DNA from: Angelakisella sp.
GTDB taxonomy: Bacteria; Bacillota; Clostridia; Oscillospirales; Ruminococcaceae
Assembly: GCA_013316495.1 (NCBI GenBank)
Contig: WSMP01000076.1
Location: 1,645 to 7,730 of the forward strand
DNA length: 6,086 nucleotides
Direction of reading: 5' to 3'
Of this stretch, positions 4,799 to 6,086 are shown in pieces. The position numbers and the translations under genes are program-made. Each line of letters opens with the position of its first letter. Within the stretch, counting starts at the first letter, position 1. The notes under the pieces were generated by a model. The model saw only the letters and a list, made by a program, of their open reading frames with translations, was not told where the DNA came from and did not search any database.

Positions 4799-5940
4799 TA
4801 TTGGTTCTCTTTTGTTTCCTGGGTGTCTTCCTCCGGCGGGGCAGGGGGAGCCTCCTCTGGGCTGCCAGCAGGGGAGGTTTGCTCCTCTTCCGGTGCTGGA
4901 GTATCCGAAGTCTCTTCCAGGGTCTCCGGCGGGGCTTCGCCATCGGTGGAAGAATCCCCAGTCCCCTCCGGCGGGGGTGCCTCCTCCCCGGAGGTTTCTT
5001 CTTCCGTCCCCTTTTTGCCGTCCTTCGCCATTTCGGCGTCCACCTTAGCTATGCGGGCCCGGCTTTCCTCTGTATCCACGTAGAGGACGGCGGGCGCCTT
5101 CTTGTGGCGGATGTGGAGGACTGCCATTGCCACCAGGGAGGCGACACAGAGGCAGAGGGCCAGCAGCTGGCTCACCCGGAACTGGCCCAGCATCAGGCTG
5201 TCGGTGCGCAGGCCCTCGATGAAGAACCGCCCCAAACCGTACCAGGCCATATAGCCAAGGCTCACCTGGCCGTCATACTTCCGCCGGGGGGTGAGGACAA
5301 AGGCCAGCAGCAAAAATCCCAGTAGATTCCAAAGAAATTCGTAGAAGAAGGTGGGGTGCACCGGAACGGTGGGATCCACCGCCACCCCCTGGGCGGCCAG
5401 GGTATCCGCCATGTTGAAGAGATACCGGGAGATGGTGTTGGAGGTCATCCCCCAGGGAAGGGTGGTGTTGCAGCCGAAGGCCTCGCAGTTAAAGAAGTTC
5501 CCCCAGCGGCCCACCGCCTGGGCCAGCAGCAGGCCGGTGAGGCCTCCGTCCAGGACAGGAAGGAAGGGGACCTTCTTCACCCGGCAGACGAGCCAGCCCA
5601 CCAGAACAGCCCCGATAACGCCGCCATAGATGGCGAGCCCCCCCTCCCGGAAGGCGAAGATTTTCAGAAGGTTATCCTTGTACATATCCCACTGGAAGAT
5701 GACAAAATAGGTCCGGGCACCCACAACACCCCCCACCACCGCCCAGAGGAGAACATCCAGGCCGTCGTAGGGGTGGATGCCCAGCTTCCGGGCCCGAAGG
5801 TGGAAATACCACATCCCCACCAAAAAGCCCAGGGCGAAGGTGATGCCGTACCAATAGATGTTGTAGCTGCCGATGGAAAAGGCCACCCGGCTTACATCGA
5901 AGCTGAGACCCATTCCGGGAAAGCTGATGACTTCTGACAT
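4798..5940 (-). CDS. lgt: Prolipoprotein diacylglyceryl transferase with long acidic C-terminal tail
   Basis: Lgt moves diacylglycerol from phosphatidylglycerol onto the lipobox cysteine of prolipoproteins, the first step of lipoprotein maturation, in the cytoplasmic membrane. The core (1-278) has several hydrophobic helices and the family signatures REGGLAIYGGVIGA (98-111), GRWGNFFNCEAFG (144-156, with Arg145, Asn148 and Glu153), HPTFFYEFLWNL (195-206) and YGLGRFFIEGLRTDS (234-248). Tyr105 stands where E. coli has His103; I recall Tyr in other Firmicutes, so activity is expected. Usual length is about 250-300. This protein has 380 because of a low-complexity tail (about 306-380) rich in Glu, Pro, Thr and Ser. 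The ATG at 5940 fits the N-terminus, and GGAAG lies 10 bases upstream (minus strand), a somewhat long spacing. It is the first gene of the operon with folD and the Cys-rich gene. No clear promoter is seen in the 146 bases upstream. Confidence 0.96.
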   Translation of the reverse strand: MSEVISFPGMGLSFDVSRVAFSIGSYNIYWYGITFALGFLVGMWYFHLRARKLGIHPYDGLDVLLWAVVGGVVGARTYFVIFQWDMYKDNLLKIFAFREGGLAIYGGVIGAVLVGWLVCRVKKVPFLPVLDGGLTGLLLAQAVGRWGNFFNCEAFGCNTTLPWGMTSNTISRYLFNMADTLAAQGVAVDPTVPVHPTFFYEFLWNLLGFLLLAFVLTPRRKYDGQVSLGYMAWYGLGRFFIEGLRTDSLMLGQFRVSQLLALCLCVASLVAMAVLHIRHKKAPAVLYVDTEESRARIAKVDAEMAKDGKKGTEEETSGEEAPPPEGTGDSSTDGEAPPETLEETSDTPAPEEEQTSPAGSPEEAPPAPPEEDTQETKENQ

Positions 5941-6035
5941 AGTTTGGAAACTTCCTTTCTTGGTTGCTTAGGAAATCAGGTTGGCAGATGAGCCAGGACT
6001 CCCAGCCCTGTACAGCCTGCCGGTGATAGGAGCCG

Positions 6036-6081
6036 CTTTTCTTTTTGCTTCTTTTTCTTTTCCCGCGAAAAGAAAAAGAAG
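6036..6081. repeat. Polypyrimidine/polypurine palindrome and mirror repeat
   Basis: Bases 6048-6062 and 6067-6081 form a perfect 15-bp inverted repeat with the 4-base loop CCGC (6063-6066); the arms are pure pyrimidine then pure purine. In addition CTTTTCTTTTT (6036-6046) and TTTTTCTTTTC (6052-6062) are exact mirror images around GCTTC. The hairpin is not followed by a T-tract on either strand, so it is not a standard terminator. It lies about 96 bases upstream of lgt. It may be a dispersed intergenic repeat or a triplex-prone element. The symmetry is seen directly; any function is inference. Confidence 0.7.
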
Positions 6082-6086
6082 GCAGG

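Noticed and set aside
3770..5083. 437-residue plus-strand open frame
   Set aside because: It is antisense to the Cys-rich gene, folD and lgt, all strongly supported. It has low-complexity His/Gly/Arg composition and no ribosome site; long antisense frames are common in GC-rich genes.
5356..5937. 193-residue plus-strand open frame opposite lgt
   Set aside because: It is a complement of the conserved Lgt core, with no independent start signals.
6048..6081. Intrinsic terminator at the palindrome
   Set aside because: On both strands the T-rich arm comes first and the 3' arm is A-rich, with no U-tract after the stem.

Overview
The window looks like chromosomal DNA of a GC-rich gut-type Clostridia member, plausibly Oscillospiraceae/Ruminococcaceae. 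This rests on high-GC genes separated by AT-rich promoters, strong GGAGG ribosome sites, an HPr with a regulatory serine, and small Firmicutes-type families. The taxonomic placement is inference from style and family content, not a database match. There is no rRNA, tRNA, CRISPR array, transposase or phage gene.

Plus strand, 1-1505: the 3' part of ptsI (PTS Enzyme I, catalytic C-terminal domain) is followed by a ptsH gene for HPr and a strong intrinsic terminator. This is the phosphoryl entry of the sugar phosphotransferase system, in the order EI then HPr, the reverse of the usual ptsH-ptsI.

Plus strand, 1537-2233: a near-consensus promoter embedded in AT-rich dyads drives a two-gene overlapping unit. 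It encodes a small helix-turn-helix protein resembling DUF2089 and a three-helix membrane protein with an arginine-rich tail. This unit is the best candidate here for an undescribed system: a possible autoregulated regulator and membrane partner.

Minus strand, 3574-2234: an extended -10 promoter drives a single gene for an unrecognised exported protein. It has a signal peptide, a Trp-rich ectodomain, an acidic WED-repeat arm, a Lys/Pro/Ser linker and a C-terminal membrane anchor. Its stop codon directly abuts the stop codon of the membrane-protein gene coming the other way.

Minus strand, 5940-3634: lgt (prolipoprotein diacylglyceryl transferase, with a long acidic C-terminal tail), folD (one-carbon folate metabolism) and a small cysteine-rich protein form a tight, translationally coupled operon. 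It ends near a GC-rich hairpin. Upstream of lgt, at the window edge, lies a polypyrimidine/polypurine element that is both a 15-bp palindrome and a mirror repeat; it may be a dispersed repeat.
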